From the NCBI GenBank assembly GCA_009392515.1, contig VFGE01000023.1, forward strand, positions 1 to 34,297: DNA of 34,297 nt. Reading direction: 5' to 3'. Positions 1 through 9,121 of this stretch are shown here, piece after piece. Below the pieces are notes generated by a model, which saw only the letters and a list, made by a program, of their open reading frames with translations, ran no database searches and was not told the origin of the DNA. This stretch comes from SAR202 cluster bacterium (GTDB lineage: Bacteria; Chloroflexota; Dehalococcoidia; Lucifugimonadales; UBA6952). The position numbers and the translations under genes are program-made. How positions within the stretch are numbered: the first letter of the stretch is position 1; the number at the start of each line of letters is the position of its first letter.

Positions 1-1151
1 GGAAGTATTTCAGGATCTGGATTTGCCATGGCAAATACGATAGGATCTTTGTTCATCTTCTTAATATCATCGACAGTTATAGTTCCTGGTCCAGATAATC
101 CTAGGAATAAATCTGCTCCTTCAATAACTTCACTAATTGTACCTTTTTTCTTATCATGGTTTGTATTTTCAGCAAACCAGTTTTTCATAAAATTCATATT
201 ATCTGGTCGTCCCTGATATACAGCTCCAGAACGATCACAACCTATAATATTTTTTACTCCGTATGACAAAAGCATTTTCACACATGCAACACCAGAAGCA
301 CCGACACCTGCTACTACTACATTCAATTCATCTAAATTTTTATTCACTAATTTTGCAGCATTAAGTAAAGCAGCACTAACAACTACTGCTGTACCGTGTT
401 GATCATCATGAAACACTGGAATATCTAGTTGAGCTCGTAAAGAATCTTCTATTTCAAAACACCTTGGTGCAGAAATATCTTCTAAATTAATACCACCAAA
501 TCCTGGTGCTATTCTTTTTACCGTTTCAATAATTTCTTCTGTGTCAGTTGTATCTAAACATATTGGCCATGCATCTACATTTCCAAATTCCTTGAATAGG
601 AGTGCTTTACCTTCCATAACAGGCATTGCCGCACCAGGACCTATATCTCCAAGACCTAAAACAGCTGTTCCATCCGTAACAACTGCAACAGTATTTCGTT
701 TACCTGTTAATTCCCAAAGTGTTTCTGGTTTATTATATATATGCATACAAACACGACCAACACCTGGTGTATAAGCTATAGATAAATCCCTACGTGTTTT
801 TAAAGGGATTTTGCTTTGCATTTCTATTTTTCCGCCTAAATGAGAAGATAATATTGGGTCTGAATAACGTATTACCTTAACTCCCTGAAGTTTTTTTAAC
901 GCCTTTAAAATATCTGATCCAACTTTTTCGTCCCAAACACTAAAAGTTATATCTCGAACTAATTTTGCTCCAGACATTTCAACTAAATCAATTGCTCCAA
1001 CAGTAGCACCTTGATCACCAATAGCAGAAAGAACTTTCCCTATCATCCCGGGTTGGTTAGAAATCTCAAGTCGCAATGTTAAAGAATTTGTAGGGGGAAG
1101 AGTTGAATCTACGCTTTCTATATCGTCTGCCTTAGCTACCTTACGAACCAT
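1..1151 (-). CDS. NAD-dependent malic enzyme with N-terminal ACT domain (3' end cut by window edge)
   Basis: Oxidative decarboxylation of malate to pyruvate, linking the TCA cycle to pyruvate. The reading frame runs open from an ATG at 1151 to the left edge (383 codons seen). Residues about 20-100 look like an ACT regulatory domain (ISNQPGMIGKVLSAIG). The malic N-domain follows with AYTPGVGRV (catalytic Tyr near residue 127), GKALLFKEF (Lys near 182) and the metal/substrate motif FHDDQHGTAVV, then the Rossmann NAD(P) domain with VAGVGASGVA. The end of the C-terminal domain lies outside the window. A Shine-Dalgarno AAAGG precedes the ATG. An ACT domain fused in front of malic enzyme is a known arrangement and suggests allosteric control by a small molecule; which one cannot be told. 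The NAD versus NADP preference is not certain. Confidence 0.93.
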   Translation of the reverse strand, partial: MVRKVAKADDIESVDSTLPPTNSLTLRLEISNQPGMIGKVLSAIGDQGATVGAIDLVEMSGAKLVRDITFSVWDEKVGSDILKALKKLQGVKVIRYSDPILSSHLGGKIEMQSKIPLKTRRDLSIAYTPGVGRVCMHIYNKPETLWELTGKRNTVAVVTDGTAVLGLGDIGPGAAMPVMEGKALLFKEFGNVDAWPICLDTTDTEEIIETVKRIAPGFGGINLEDISAPRCFEIEDSLRAQLDIPVFHDDQHGTAVVVSAALLNAAKLVNKNLDELNVVVAGVGASGVACVKMLLSYGVKNIIGCDRSGAVYQGRPDNMNFMKNWFAENTNHDKKKGTISEVIEGADLFLGLSGPGTITVDDIKKMNKDPIVFAMANPDPEIL

Positions 1152-1236
1152 AATATCGCCTTTTCTTGAGTATATATATTTTTAGAAACTCCAAAGAGTG
1201 CTCAAATTATACCAATGTAAATGAATATTGCAACCA

Positions 1237-1698
1237 CTAAGATTCATCAATATCTATTCCAGCAATTACAACATCATCTACAGGTTTATCTCCAGGCATT
1301 GTTTCAACCTTTGAAATAGTCTCAACGACATCTTGACCTGAAGTAACAGTACCAAAAATTGTATGATTACCATTTAAATGTGGTGTAGGAACTGTTGTGA
1401 TAAAAAATTGGCTACCATTAGTATTAGGACCAGCGTTTGCCATAGCTAACTTACCAGGAGTATCAAACACTAATGAAGATACAATTTCATCTTCAAATTG
1501 ATAACCAGGTCCTCCTCTGCCAGTACCGTCTGGATCTCCACCTTGTATCATGAAATTTGGAATAACTCTATGAAATATTACTCCATCATAAAATCCTGAT
1601 TTAGATAAACTAACGAAATTATCAACTGTTTTGGGTGTTTCTTCAGGTAATAAATTGATAACTATTTCACCGTAATTTGTTTTTATTGTTGCTTGCAA
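1237..1698 (-). CDS. Cyclophilin-type peptidylprolyl cis-trans isomerase
   Basis: Catalyses cis-trans isomerisation of prolyl bonds and assists protein folding, here without a signal peptide, so cytoplasmic. The 153 residues are a single compact cyclophilin domain of the short bacterial type: [21 protein letters not shown] holds the catalytic Arg and the FMIQGGD signature, followed by [22 protein letters not shown] and the [11 protein letters not shown] motif. Start is a TTG at 1698, supported by AAGGAAG six to seven bases upstream and by the fit to the family N-terminus; no ATG lies nearby. It sits between the EamA transporter and the malic enzyme on the same strand, with 85 bases to the latter, so it could share a transcript with either. 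A housekeeping gene with nothing unusual in it. Confidence 0.95.
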   Translation of the reverse strand: MQATIKTNYGEIVINLLPEETPKTVDNFVSLSKSGFYDGVIFHRVIPNFMIQGGDPDGTGRGGPGYQFEDEIVSSLVFDTPGKLAMANAGPNTNGSQFFITTVPTPHLNGNHTIFGTVTSGQDVVETISKVETMPGDKPVDDVVIAGIDIDES

Positions 1699-1794
1699 TG
1701 TGTCTTCCTTTCATAAATCTGAACTTCTTATTACTAAAACTTTAACATATTTATTTACGAATTATTAGGATAAATATAACAATAAAAAAGAGAA

Positions 1795-2706
1795 TTAAAT
1801 AACAAGCAGAACTAACCCAACAACTATAACGGTTGTAGATAAAGCCTTAATAAGGATAATTTTAGGAGAAACTGATTCACCAATAGACCAATTGAATAAA
1901 ATACTTACAAGCAAAGTAAAGAAAAGTAAAAATAAAGATCTGACACTTAATATTGCAGTAACCAAAGAAACAGGGCCTAAAGAAAGTGCAAGTAAAGCAA
2001 AATAGAAATGAATATTAACTAAAACAACTTCATTACTAAATACAAATAAAAATCCTTTACTTTTTGACTGAATCATATTTTTGACATCCAAATAAGAGTC
2101 TCTACGAAAATTTAAAAGAAAGAAAATAAAACCTAAAGCAAACATACGTACAGCATGTACTTGTATAATTGAAGCTTCTTCTACTGCTAATTTACTTGTA
2201 ATATTTGCAGCACTATAAAGTAGGCTACCAATTATTAATAAACCAAATGCTTTATCAATAATTTTAATTTTCCAAAAATCACCGGAAAAATCCATGACTA
2301 TTAATATTGCACCAATTACAACTAATATTATCCCTAACCATTGATAAAGCAGTATATTTTCATCCAAAAAAAGTAAGGCAAAAAAAGCTGTGAATATTGG
2401 ATATATTTGTGAAAATGGAACTGTCCTAGTAACCTCATTTGAAAAAGTTACTTTTAAAAATAGATGCCCCTGTAGTCCAAACAATAATCCAGCAATAAAT
2501 GGCCAAAAGAAATATTGTAATTGTATAGCTTCAAATGTAGAGACTATTAAAATCGTTAATATGCCAAAAGACATCTGTATTAAAGCTATTATGACAGGTA
2601 ATGTATGAGAATTTGTAACATATCTATATAAAACTGTTTTATCAAATATGCTCACTAAGCCAGAAACAGCTGAACTAAATAATGCAATTATTACCCAATT
2701 GTCCAT
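1795..2706 (-). CDS. EamA/DMT-family membrane transporter
   Basis: Predicted drug/metabolite-superfamily permease of 303 residues with about ten hydrophobic segments and the internal duplication typical of EamA proteins: the half ending near LLYQWLGIILVVIGAILIVMD resembles the C-terminal half ending in VVGLVLLVI. Members export or import small metabolites; the substrate cannot be read from the sequence. I place the start at the ATG at 2706 because AGGAAATTT precedes it at good spacing and the protein then begins right at the first membrane helix. A longer frame reaches 2763 but would add a hydrophilic stretch not seen in the family and would overlap the divergent MFS gene. The 51 bases between the two chosen starts must carry both promoters. 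Confidence 0.85.
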   Translation of the reverse strand: MDNWVIIALFSSAVSGLVSIFDKTVLYRYVTNSHTLPVIIALIQMSFGILTILIVSTFEAIQLQYFFWPFIAGLLFGLQGHLFLKVTFSNEVTRTVPFSQIYPIFTAFFALLFLDENILLYQWLGIILVVIGAILIVMDFSGDFWKIKIIDKAFGLLIIGSLLYSAANITSKLAVEEASIIQVHAVRMFALGFIFFLLNFRRDSYLDVKNMIQSKSKGFLFVFSNEVVLVNIHFYFALLALSLGPVSLVTAILSVRSLFLLFFTLLVSILFNWSIGESVSPKIILIKALSTTVIVVGLVLLVI

Positions 2707-2757
2707 AAATTTCCTGTTTAATTGAATGAATACAAAAAGAGGATTATAATCCCTCCT

Positions 2758-4026
2758 ATGCATTCTTACAATAAACCTGATTCAACCTCTAATAAATATA
2801 ATAAACTTCCTTTTTATTATGGATGGATCATATTAGTCGTAACTGGACTAGGAATGTTTATATCTGGCCCTGGACAAACCTATTCTATCTCAATATTTAT
2901 GGAACCCATGAGAAAATCTCTAGGCCTTTCATTATCAGAAATTGCTAGTTTTTATACATTTGGCTCACTCACAGCTGCAACTCTTATGATCATTGTGGGT
3001 AAGTTATTTGACAGGTACGGCGGTAGAATTTTAATGTCCTTGATAACTATTTTATTTGGACTCGCCTGCTTATGGATGACCCAAGTTTCTAATTCATATG
3101 AAGTATATATTGGATTTACAATGCTACGCGCCTTAGGACAGGGAGCCCTAACTCTTGTATCAACCAGTTTAGTAGCAATTTGGTTTATTCAATACCGAGG
3201 AAGAGCTAATGCATTTAATTCATTGGGTAGTGCACTAAGTCAAGCAATATTTCCATTGCTTATATTTTATCTAATCACAAACCTTGGTTGGGAAAATGCA
3301 TGGACTGTTCTCACGTTTGTAATTTGGGGGTGTTTATTATTACCTGCAATCATAATTATACGAAGAAGTCCAGAATCTATAGGTCTTCTACCAGACGGAT
3401 TAACAATAGAACAAAATGACACTATTCAACAATCTAACTTAGAAGTAAATTGGAGTTTACAAGAAGCAATGAGAACTCCAACCTTTTGGCTTTTACTATT
3501 TGCTAGCACTTCACATTCTTTTATTATAACTGCTCTCACTTTTCTACAAGTTCCCCTCTTTGAAAGTCGGGGATTGGCTCCTGAATCTGCTGCACAAGTA
3601 TTTATAATCATCTCCCCAATGATAATATTAGGTTCTTTTTGTTCTGGTTTTATTATTGAAAGAGTAGCTCCTAGATTTCTATTAGGATTTAGTCAAATCA
3701 TATTAATTTCAGGAATGTTATTTATCGGTACTATTTCAGCCAATTGGCATACATATATCTATGGAGCAATCATCGGGTTTAGTATGGGATTTGCTATGAC
3801 TATCGGAAATGTTATCTGGGCAAATTATTATGGAAGGAATTCAATAGGAGCTATCAGAGGATTTGTAACTACAGTTATGGTAGGTTCTGCAGCACTAGGG
3901 CCTTTATCATTTGCTATTATAGTAGACACAACAAATTCGTTTGAACTTACAACTAATGTATTCACATTATTACCACTTTTATGCCTAATTGCAGCAATAT
4001 TAGCTAAACCTCCAATAAAAAAATGA
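2758..4026 (+). CDS. MFS transporter, monocarboxylate/oxalate-formate antiporter-like
   Basis: Major facilitator superfamily permease of about 422 residues with twelve predicted helices. The first helix opens with FYYGWIILVVTGLGMF, which resembles the monocarboxylate/oxalate-formate branch; the loop between helices 2 and 3 carries GKLFDRYGGR, a variant of the MFS GxxxDRxGxR signature. Probable role: uptake or exchange of an organic acid across the inner membrane, which would suit the CoA-ligase and CoA-transferase neighbours; the substrate is an inference. The start at the ATG at 2758 (MHSYNKPDS) is chosen over an upstream TTG at 2722; an AGAGG lies 15 bases before it, so the start is not firmly fixed. 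Divergent from the EamA gene and 75 bases upstream of the FeS oxidoreductase. Confidence 0.85.
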   Translation: MHSYNKPDSTSNKYNKLPFYYGWIILVVTGLGMFISGPGQTYSISIFMEPMRKSLGLSLSEIASFYTFGSLTAATLMIIVGKLFDRYGGRILMSLITILFGLACLWMTQVSNSYEVYIGFTMLRALGQGALTLVSTSLVAIWFIQYRGRANAFNSLGSALSQAIFPLLIFYLITNLGWENAWTVLTFVIWGCLLLPAIIIIRRSPESIGLLPDGLTIEQNDTIQQSNLEVNWSLQEAMRTPTFWLLLFASTSHSFIITALTFLQVPLFESRGLAPESAAQVFIIISPMIILGSFCSGFIIERVAPRFLLGFSQIILISGMLFIGTISANWHTYIYGAIIGFSMGFAMTIGNVIWANYYGRNSIGAIRGFVTTVMVGSAALGPLSFAIIVDTTNSFELTTNVFTLLPLLCLIAAILAKPPIKK

Positions 4027-4101
4027 ACCTAAACAATATGTAACATATTATGATAGAATATATAAATTACGTAATATTGGTGTTTGGTACTGGAGGTAAT
4101 A

Positions 4102-6159
4102 ATGGTTCCACCTGAGAGTCTTTTTGGGATATCCAATGCATTACTAGTGTTGATAGTGTCACTAGTTTCATTTGGTCTAGCTGGTTTCATTTTATGGCAA
4201 AGAGTATTTCGTCTAGTGTTAATCGGTAGAAAAGAAAATAGACTAGATCAACCTATACAAAGAATACTTAAAATGCTTATTGTTGTCCTTGGACAACAAA
4301 GGGTTATGCAACGATTCTCATTAAAAGACATGGCGGGGCTCGGTCATGCGATTATATTTTATGGTTTTGTACTCTTTTCAATAAGTTATGTAATATTTAT
4401 CTTCGGAGATACGGCATGGCATCCATTTTCAGAAACACTATTAACAGAAACTGGAGTGAAATTTTTTGCTTCGCTTTTAAATTTTGTAGCTGTGCTAATA
4501 ATATTTTCATTATCCTGGGCTCTATACAGAAGATGGGTTGCAAGACCCCATAGACTTTCTTTTGATCTTACTAGAGCCAAAGAATCAATAATTATTGTTG
4601 CTGCCATATATGGGCTTATGTTTTTTACATTAATCACAGAAGGTTTTTTTGTTGCAGCTGGTGGCACTGGTCCTGCAGCAGAAACTCCAATTGGTGGAGC
4701 TTTAGGAAATCTATTTATTGATATTGGGATAACTGGAGAAACTGCAAGTAATTTACAAGCACTTTTTTGGTGGTTACATCTTATTATTATTTTAGGTTTT
4801 GCTGTTTATATACCCATATCAAAACACATGCATATGGTTGGGGCTCCAATAAATGTATTATTTACTACTATGCAAGCTCGAGGAACTCTAAAACCTATGC
4901 CTGACTTTGAAACAGCAGAAACTTTCGGAGCTGGAGGAACAGAAGGATTTTCATGGAAATCTATTTTAGACGGTTATGCATGTGCTGTTTGCGGAAGATG
5001 TACAGATAATTGTCCTGCTAATATTAGCGGTAAATTATTATCTCCAATGCATATTGCAGAAGGTATAAAAGAGCACGTCATGGAAACAGGGGCATCTATT
5101 ATAAATGCACAAAAATCAGAACAAACATATCAAGAACCAAGTCTGTTTACTGATAATAGCATGCTTAAGGAATCAGCTGTTTGGGACTGTGTCACCTGTG
5201 GTGCATGTATGGAAGAATGCCCTGTTATGGTTGAACATGTTGACTCTATTGTTGATATGCGTCGATATCTAGTAATGGAACAAGCTAGTATGCCTGAAGG
5301 TGCAGAAGGTGTTTTATTAAACATGGAACAAAGAGGACATCCTTGGAGCGGAAATCAAACCTCCAAAACAGAATGGATGGATGGACTAGATATTCCAACA
5401 TTTGCTGATGAAAATGAAGCAGAAGTTCTTTTATGGGTAGGTTGTACTTCCGCATTGAACGAAGCAAATCAAAAAGCACCACGCGCTATGGCTTCTATAC
5501 TACGTGTCGCTGGTATTAAATTTGCAGTACTAGGAAATGAAGAAGGTTGTACAGGAGATCCAGCCAGAAGAATTGGAAATGAATACCTATACCAAATGAT
5601 GGCTGAACAAAATATTCAAACATTAAACCAATATTCATTCAAAAAAATTGTAACTCTATGTCCACATTGTTTTAACAACATCAAAAACGAATATCCACAA
5701 CTTGGAGGAAATTACAAAGTTTACCACTATACTGAATTTGTGGATGAATTAATTCAAAACGGGAAATTAAAACCTGTCAAAAGCGTTGATATTAGTATGA
5801 CTTACCATGACTCTTGCTATCTAGGAAGACACAACAAAGTTTATGATGCACCACGAAATATCTCAAAAGCTATTCCAGGATTAGAACTTCATGAAATGGA
5901 AAGAAACTGTGAACGAGGATTTTGTTGTGGTGCCGGTGGAGGACATATGTGGATGGAAGATAGCGGTGGTCAAAGAATAAATCATATGAGAATTGATCAA
6001 TTTCTTGATACCGAAGGTGAAACATTAGGTGTTTCTTGTCCATTTTGCTATCAAATGTTCGCTGAAGGAATTCAATCAAAAGGTGTTCAGGAAAATAAAC
6101 AAACCAAAGATCTTGTAGAAATTATTGCTGAAAGTGTTGTGCCTGAAGAAGAGAAATAA
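4102..6159 (+). CDS. Membrane FeS oxidoreductase, NarI-HdrD fusion (probable ETF:menaquinone oxidoreductase type)
   Basis: A 685-residue fusion. Residues about 10-250 form five or six membrane helices of the nitrate-reductase gamma-subunit type, with His in helices (GLGHAIIFYG, WWLHLIII) that may bind heme b. Two 4Fe-4S motifs follow, CAVCGRCTDNCP (C294, C297, C300, C304) and CVTCGACMEECP (C363, C366, C369, C373). Two CCG cysteine-rich domains as in HdrD/GlpC end the protein: VGCTS with EEGCTGDP and CPHCFNN, then HDSCYLGRHN with CERGFCCGAGGG. This domain order matches the DUF224-type protein reported to pass electrons from electron-transfer flavoprotein to menaquinone during acyl-CoA oxidation. 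No ETF genes lie in the window, so the partner is inferred. Start ATG 4102 follows GGAGG; the in-frame TTG at 4084 is rejected. It ends five bases from the convergent acyl-CoA ligase. Confidence 0.88.
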   Translation: MVPPESLFGISNALLVLIVSLVSFGLAGFILWQRVFRLVLIGRKENRLDQPIQRILKMLIVVLGQQRVMQRFSLKDMAGLGHAIIFYGFVLFSISYVIFIFGDTAWHPFSETLLTETGVKFFASLLNFVAVLIIFSLSWALYRRWVARPHRLSFDLTRAKESIIIVAAIYGLMFFTLITEGFFVAAGGTGPAAETPIGGALGNLFIDIGITGETASNLQALFWWLHLIIILGFAVYIPISKHMHMVGAPINVLFTTMQARGTLKPMPDFETAETFGAGGTEGFSWKSILDGYACAVCGRCTDNCPANISGKLLSPMHIAEGIKEHVMETGASIINAQKSEQTYQEPSLFTDNSMLKESAVWDCVTCGACMEECPVMVEHVDSIVDMRRYLVMEQASMPEGAEGVLLNMEQRGHPWSGNQTSKTEWMDGLDIPTFADENEAEVLLWVGCTSALNEANQKAPRAMASILRVAGIKFAVLGNEEGCTGDPARRIGNEYLYQMMAEQNIQTLNQYSFKKIVTLCPHCFNNIKNEYPQLGGNYKVYHYTEFVDELIQNGKLKPVKSVDISMTYHDSCYLGRHNKVYDAPRNISKAIPGLELHEMERNCERGFCCGAGGGHMWMEDSGGQRINHMRIDQFLDTEGETLGVSCPFCYQMFAEGIQSKGVQENKQTKDLVEIIAESVVPEEEK

Positions 6160-6164
6160 TTACT

Positions 6165-7724
6165 CTATTCTATTGGTTCTGGGTACATATCACGTAGTTC
6201 GCGTTTTAATATTTTGCCCATGGGATTTTTGGGTATCTCGTCAGCAAAAATAACTGACTCTGGTTTTTTGTAACTTGCTAAGCGCTCATAACAGTGGTCA
6301 ATTATTTCTTGAGGTTCTACTGACATACCTTGTTTTAGCACGACTACAGCCCTTACTCGCTCTCCCCAATACTCATCGTTTACTCCTATTACAGCTGCAT
6401 CCTCAATACTTGAATGTGTAAGAATAACATTTTCAACTTCATCAGGGGCGATCATTTCTCCCCCGCGTTTAATAAAATCTTTAGCTCTACCAGACAAAAA
6501 GATATATCCTTCCGAATCCATGTACCCTAAATCTCCCGTATACAACCAACCGTCTCTAATAGTTTCGTTTGTTGCATCTTCTTTGTTCCAATATCCTTTC
6601 ATTAACCTTGGTCCTTGTGCAACAATCTCACCTACATCTCCTTGGTTAACTTCATTACCATCCTCATCAACTATTTGAACAATAACGTCATCCAATGGCT
6701 TACCAATAGAACTTAACCTTTGTAGCTTAAGTTCTTGTTCTTCAGGAGTACCGGTAATTTCATGATCTTCCGGAGATAACATGGTAATAGTTGAAGCAGT
6801 TTCAGTCTGGCCAAAAGCATTGATAAAACGTGTTCCAGGAAGTTTAGTTATTGCGTCTTTAATAACAGAAGCAGGCATAGGTGCTGCACCATAAGTAATT
6901 ACACCTAAGCTTGATATATCAAAATTCTGAAATTCTTCATGATCTAAAATTGCTTTAAGCATAGTAGGAACCATCATCGCCCTATTGATTCGTTCTTCTT
7001 GAACTAATCTCATCCAATCATGTGGTTCAAACTGTCTTTGAATAACTAATGTTCTACCGCCATAAATTGCTGATATTACAGCTTGCATACCTGCAATGTG
7101 ATGTAATGGTACGGTCAGTATATTCTTTTCTTCCTCATCAGGATCTGCTGGCATAACATTTGCCAGAATATAGGAAGAAAAACTATCATGTTTTAACATA
7201 ACTCCTTTTGGAGCTCCTGTTGTACCTGAGGTATACATAATTATATTAGTATCATCATCATCATACTCAGGAAATCTATCTTCTGATTCCCCGTCTCGAA
7301 TCAAATCATCATAATTAATCCATCCTTCAGATTCATCGTCCATTGAGATAAATAATTTGACATCACTGTTATTTTTTGTAGCTTGTTTAACTAATTCATG
7401 ATATCTAGAACCTGCAAATATAGCTTTAGGCTTACTATCGGTTAACATAACCTCAAGTTCATCATCCTTAACGCGAAAATTAACTGGAACATAAATGGCA
7501 TCCAAGCTAGTTATTGCAAAATATGCCTCTATATGTTCATTACAATTAACTTGAATAGTAGAAACTCTATCTCCAGCAACAACGCCCAATTTGCTTAATG
7601 AATCAGCAAGTTTATTCACTCTTTGTTGTAAGGTTAAGAAATCAATTCTCTTATCTTCAAAGATAATTGCCGTTCTATCAGGAACTATTTCACTTGATAG
7701 TCGCAAAAACTCGACAGTATTCAT
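6165..7724 (-). CDS. Acyl-CoA synthetase (AMP-forming, long/medium-chain type)
   Basis: Activates a carboxylic acid to its CoA thioester through an acyl-adenylate. The 519 residues show the full ANL family set: the P-loop YTSGTTGAPKG at 164-174, a HHIAGM segment, NAFGQTE (adenine/substrate pocket), YTGDLGYMD, GRAKDFIKRGGEMIAP at the hinge, and the C-terminal catalytic lysine in NPMGKILKREL. The substrate cannot be told from the sequence; the two crotonases upstream in the same unit suggest a fatty or branched acid that is then beta-oxidised. The ATG at 7724 is preceded by GGAGG at good spacing. It is the last gene of the unit tRNA-Pro, crotonase, PHP protein, crotonase, ligase, and is convergent with the FeS oxidoreductase, separated by five bases. 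Confidence 0.93.
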   Translation of the reverse strand: MNTVEFLRLSSEIVPDRTAIIFEDKRIDFLTLQQRVNKLADSLSKLGVVAGDRVSTIQVNCNEHIEAYFAITSLDAIYVPVNFRVKDDELEVMLTDSKPKAIFAGSRYHELVKQATKNNSDVKLFISMDDESEGWINYDDLIRDGESEDRFPEYDDDDTNIIMYTSGTTGAPKGVMLKHDSFSSYILANVMPADPDEEEKNILTVPLHHIAGMQAVISAIYGGRTLVIQRQFEPHDWMRLVQEERINRAMMVPTMLKAILDHEEFQNFDISSLGVITYGAAPMPASVIKDAITKLPGTRFINAFGQTETASTITMLSPEDHEITGTPEEQELKLQRLSSIGKPLDDVIVQIVDEDGNEVNQGDVGEIVAQGPRLMKGYWNKEDATNETIRDGWLYTGDLGYMDSEGYIFLSGRAKDFIKRGGEMIAPDEVENVILTHSSIEDAAVIGVNDEYWGERVRAVVVLKQGMSVEPQEIIDHCYERLASYKKPESVIFADEIPKNPMGKILKRELRDMYPEPIE

Positions 7725-7775
7725 CTACTAACCTCCATTTACTACACAAAATATCTGACGCAAGTATCAATTCTA

Positions 7776-8414
7776 TCATCCTTGTCTAGTTTCGATAATA
7801 TATTCAACACATTTTTTGGCTTCTAAATCTAATCCTTTTGATAAAGGAAGTTCTAAACCTAGTGAAATAGTTGACTTGATTAATCGATTTAATTCTCTAG
7901 GGTTATGACCTAAACGATCTAACAAGCTGTAAGCGAAGTCAATTATATGGCTTCCCTCAATACAATAATCAACCAATCCTATTTCTAAGGATTTATCTAC
8001 ATCTATTTGTCTCCCTAATAATAAAAGATCCAATGAATGACCTAAACCAATTTGACGAGGTATGGTTTGAGTTCCTCCAGCGGCAGGAATGATTCCAAGT
8101 CCTGTTTCAGGCAAACCAATAATTGTATCTTTTGTAGCTAACCTAACATCACATAACATAGCAATTTCCACCCCTGAACCAAATGTGTACCCATGTAACA
8201 CACAGACAATAGGAATTGGTAAAGTCATAAATACTTCCCATAAATCTCTTTCTTTACGAATATTTCTAGCTATATACTGTGATGGAGCTGTCCCAAATTC
8301 AGTTAAATCTGCTCCACCACAAAATCCTTTTGAACCACTACCTTTTAACAAAATACCCTCAACTTCCATATCAAGCTTAATTGCAGTTAGCACTTCATAA
8401 AGTTCATCTCGCAT
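7776..8414 (-). CDS. Enoyl-CoA hydratase/isomerase family protein (N-terminus extends upstream of first ATG)
   Basis: Crotonase-fold enzyme acting on acyl-CoA esters. From the first ATG (8414) it has 212 residues: oxyanion-hole motif KGFCGGADL (30-37), second motif HGYTFGSGVEIAMLCDVRL, and the catalytic Glu region LPETGLGIIPAAGGTQ with E103. The domain is clearly not complete from this ATG. The same frame upstream (8415-8510) encodes IIYEKNKN, then IGTITLNRPKVVNAFN, the conserved first beta-strands of the family, but holds no ATG, GTG or TTG before the in-frame TAA at 8541-8543. The true start is therefore probably a rare codon (ATA 8510, ATC 8513 or an ATT near 8492) overlapping the end of the PHP gene, or the sequence has an error. 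The substrate is unknown; the ligase 51 bases downstream is a likely partner. Confidence 0.85.
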   Translation of the reverse strand: MRDELYEVLTAIKLDMEVEGILLKGSGSKGFCGGADLTEFGTAPSQYIARNIRKERDLWEVFMTLPIPIVCVLHGYTFGSGVEIAMLCDVRLATKDTIIGLPETGLGIIPAAGGTQTIPRQIGLGHSLDLLLLGRQIDVDKSLEIGLVDYCIEGSHIIDFAYSLLDRLGHNPRELNRLIKSTISLGLELPLSKGLDLEAKKCVEYIIETRQG

Positions 8415-8510
8415 TGTGGTATTAAAAGCGTTAACGACTTTAGGTCTATTGAGGGTGATAGTACCTATATTTTTATTTTTTTCATAAATAATTGTGCTAA
8501 ATTGATCTAT
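8415..8510 (-). other. In-frame coding extension of the crotonase gene without a standard start codon
   Basis: Conceptual translation continues the crotonase upstream of its first ATG: from 8510 it reads IDQFSTIIYEKNKN and then IGTITLNRPKVVNAFNTT, directly joined to MRDELYEV. The LNRP motif is the family signature of the first strands, and the third crotonase of this window has ITLNRPESLNAMNSDLR at the same place. The stretch overlaps the last codons of the PHP gene (stop at 8497). GGATGGGAAAATC just before the ATA at 8510 could serve as a Shine-Dalgarno. Homology is seen directly; the start codon is inference. Confidence 0.7.
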
Positions 8511-9105
8511 GATTTTCCCATCCTTGAATTTGCAATTTATTTAAATCGATTCCAGAAGATAACAAATCTTCTAAAGGTATTTCTATATAGTTTTTTCCAA
8601 TATCATTAATATCATGAGCGTCACTAACTTCAGTTAAAATTAAATTATGTTTATCTGCTAATTCATATACTTGGTTTTTATTAATATGCCAATTATGAAT
8701 AGAATTATTAACTTCAATTGATTGAATGTGATTTATTTCTATTTGCTGGGATGGATGACCAGGATGACAATAATTTCTAAATAATTTACCATTTGGTAAC
8801 ATAAATTCACCAACTTCATATGTCTGAAAATAATCATGTTTCATATGTAATTCTATTTCTCTACCAGGAAATACCACTATTTCATTTGGAAAATGTTTAG
8901 TAAAAATTTTGTAATATTCAAAAGAAATTTTTAATAAGTCTGGGTGAGCATGATCATGATCAGTAATTGCTATTCCATCTATACCAATTTTTTTACACTG
9001 ATTGATTACTTTATATGCTGTATCTATGCTAGGTGTTTCAAAACTTGAAGCTTCCCATATATGCGTATGCAAATCAAGTTTCAGTTTTTCCCCTTTATTC
9101 ACCAT
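8497..9105 (-). CDS. PHP-domain metal-dependent phosphoesterase-like protein
   Basis: About 202 residues with the PHP (polymerase and histidinol phosphatase) pattern: LDLHTH at 10-15 (first metal pair H13, H15), IGIDGIAITDHDHAHPD (second motif), FPGREIELHMKHD (Glu/His), NYCHPGHPS and VSDAHD near the end. These are the expected metal ligands of a PHP hydrolase, in order, so the site looks intact. Small stand-alone PHP proteins hydrolyse phosphoesters or nucleotides, but the substrate here is unknown. Two starts are possible: TTG 9132 (11-base overlap with the upstream crotonase) or ATG 9105. I prefer 9105, which has AAGGA 11 bases upstream and begins right before the first motif. Its end overlaps the coding sequence of the next crotonase, which implies translational coupling. 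Confidence 0.82.
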   Translation of the reverse strand: MVNKGEKLKLDLHTHIWEASSFETPSIDTAYKVINQCKKIGIDGIAITDHDHAHPDLLKISFEYYKIFTKHFPNEIVVFPGREIELHMKHDYFQTYEVGEFMLPNGKLFRNYCHPGHPSQQIEINHIQSIEVNNSIHNWHINKNQVYELADKHNLILTEVSDAHDINDIGKNYIEIPLEDLLSSGIDLNKLQIQGWENHRSI

Positions 9106-9121
9106 GTTTTGTATATATCCT

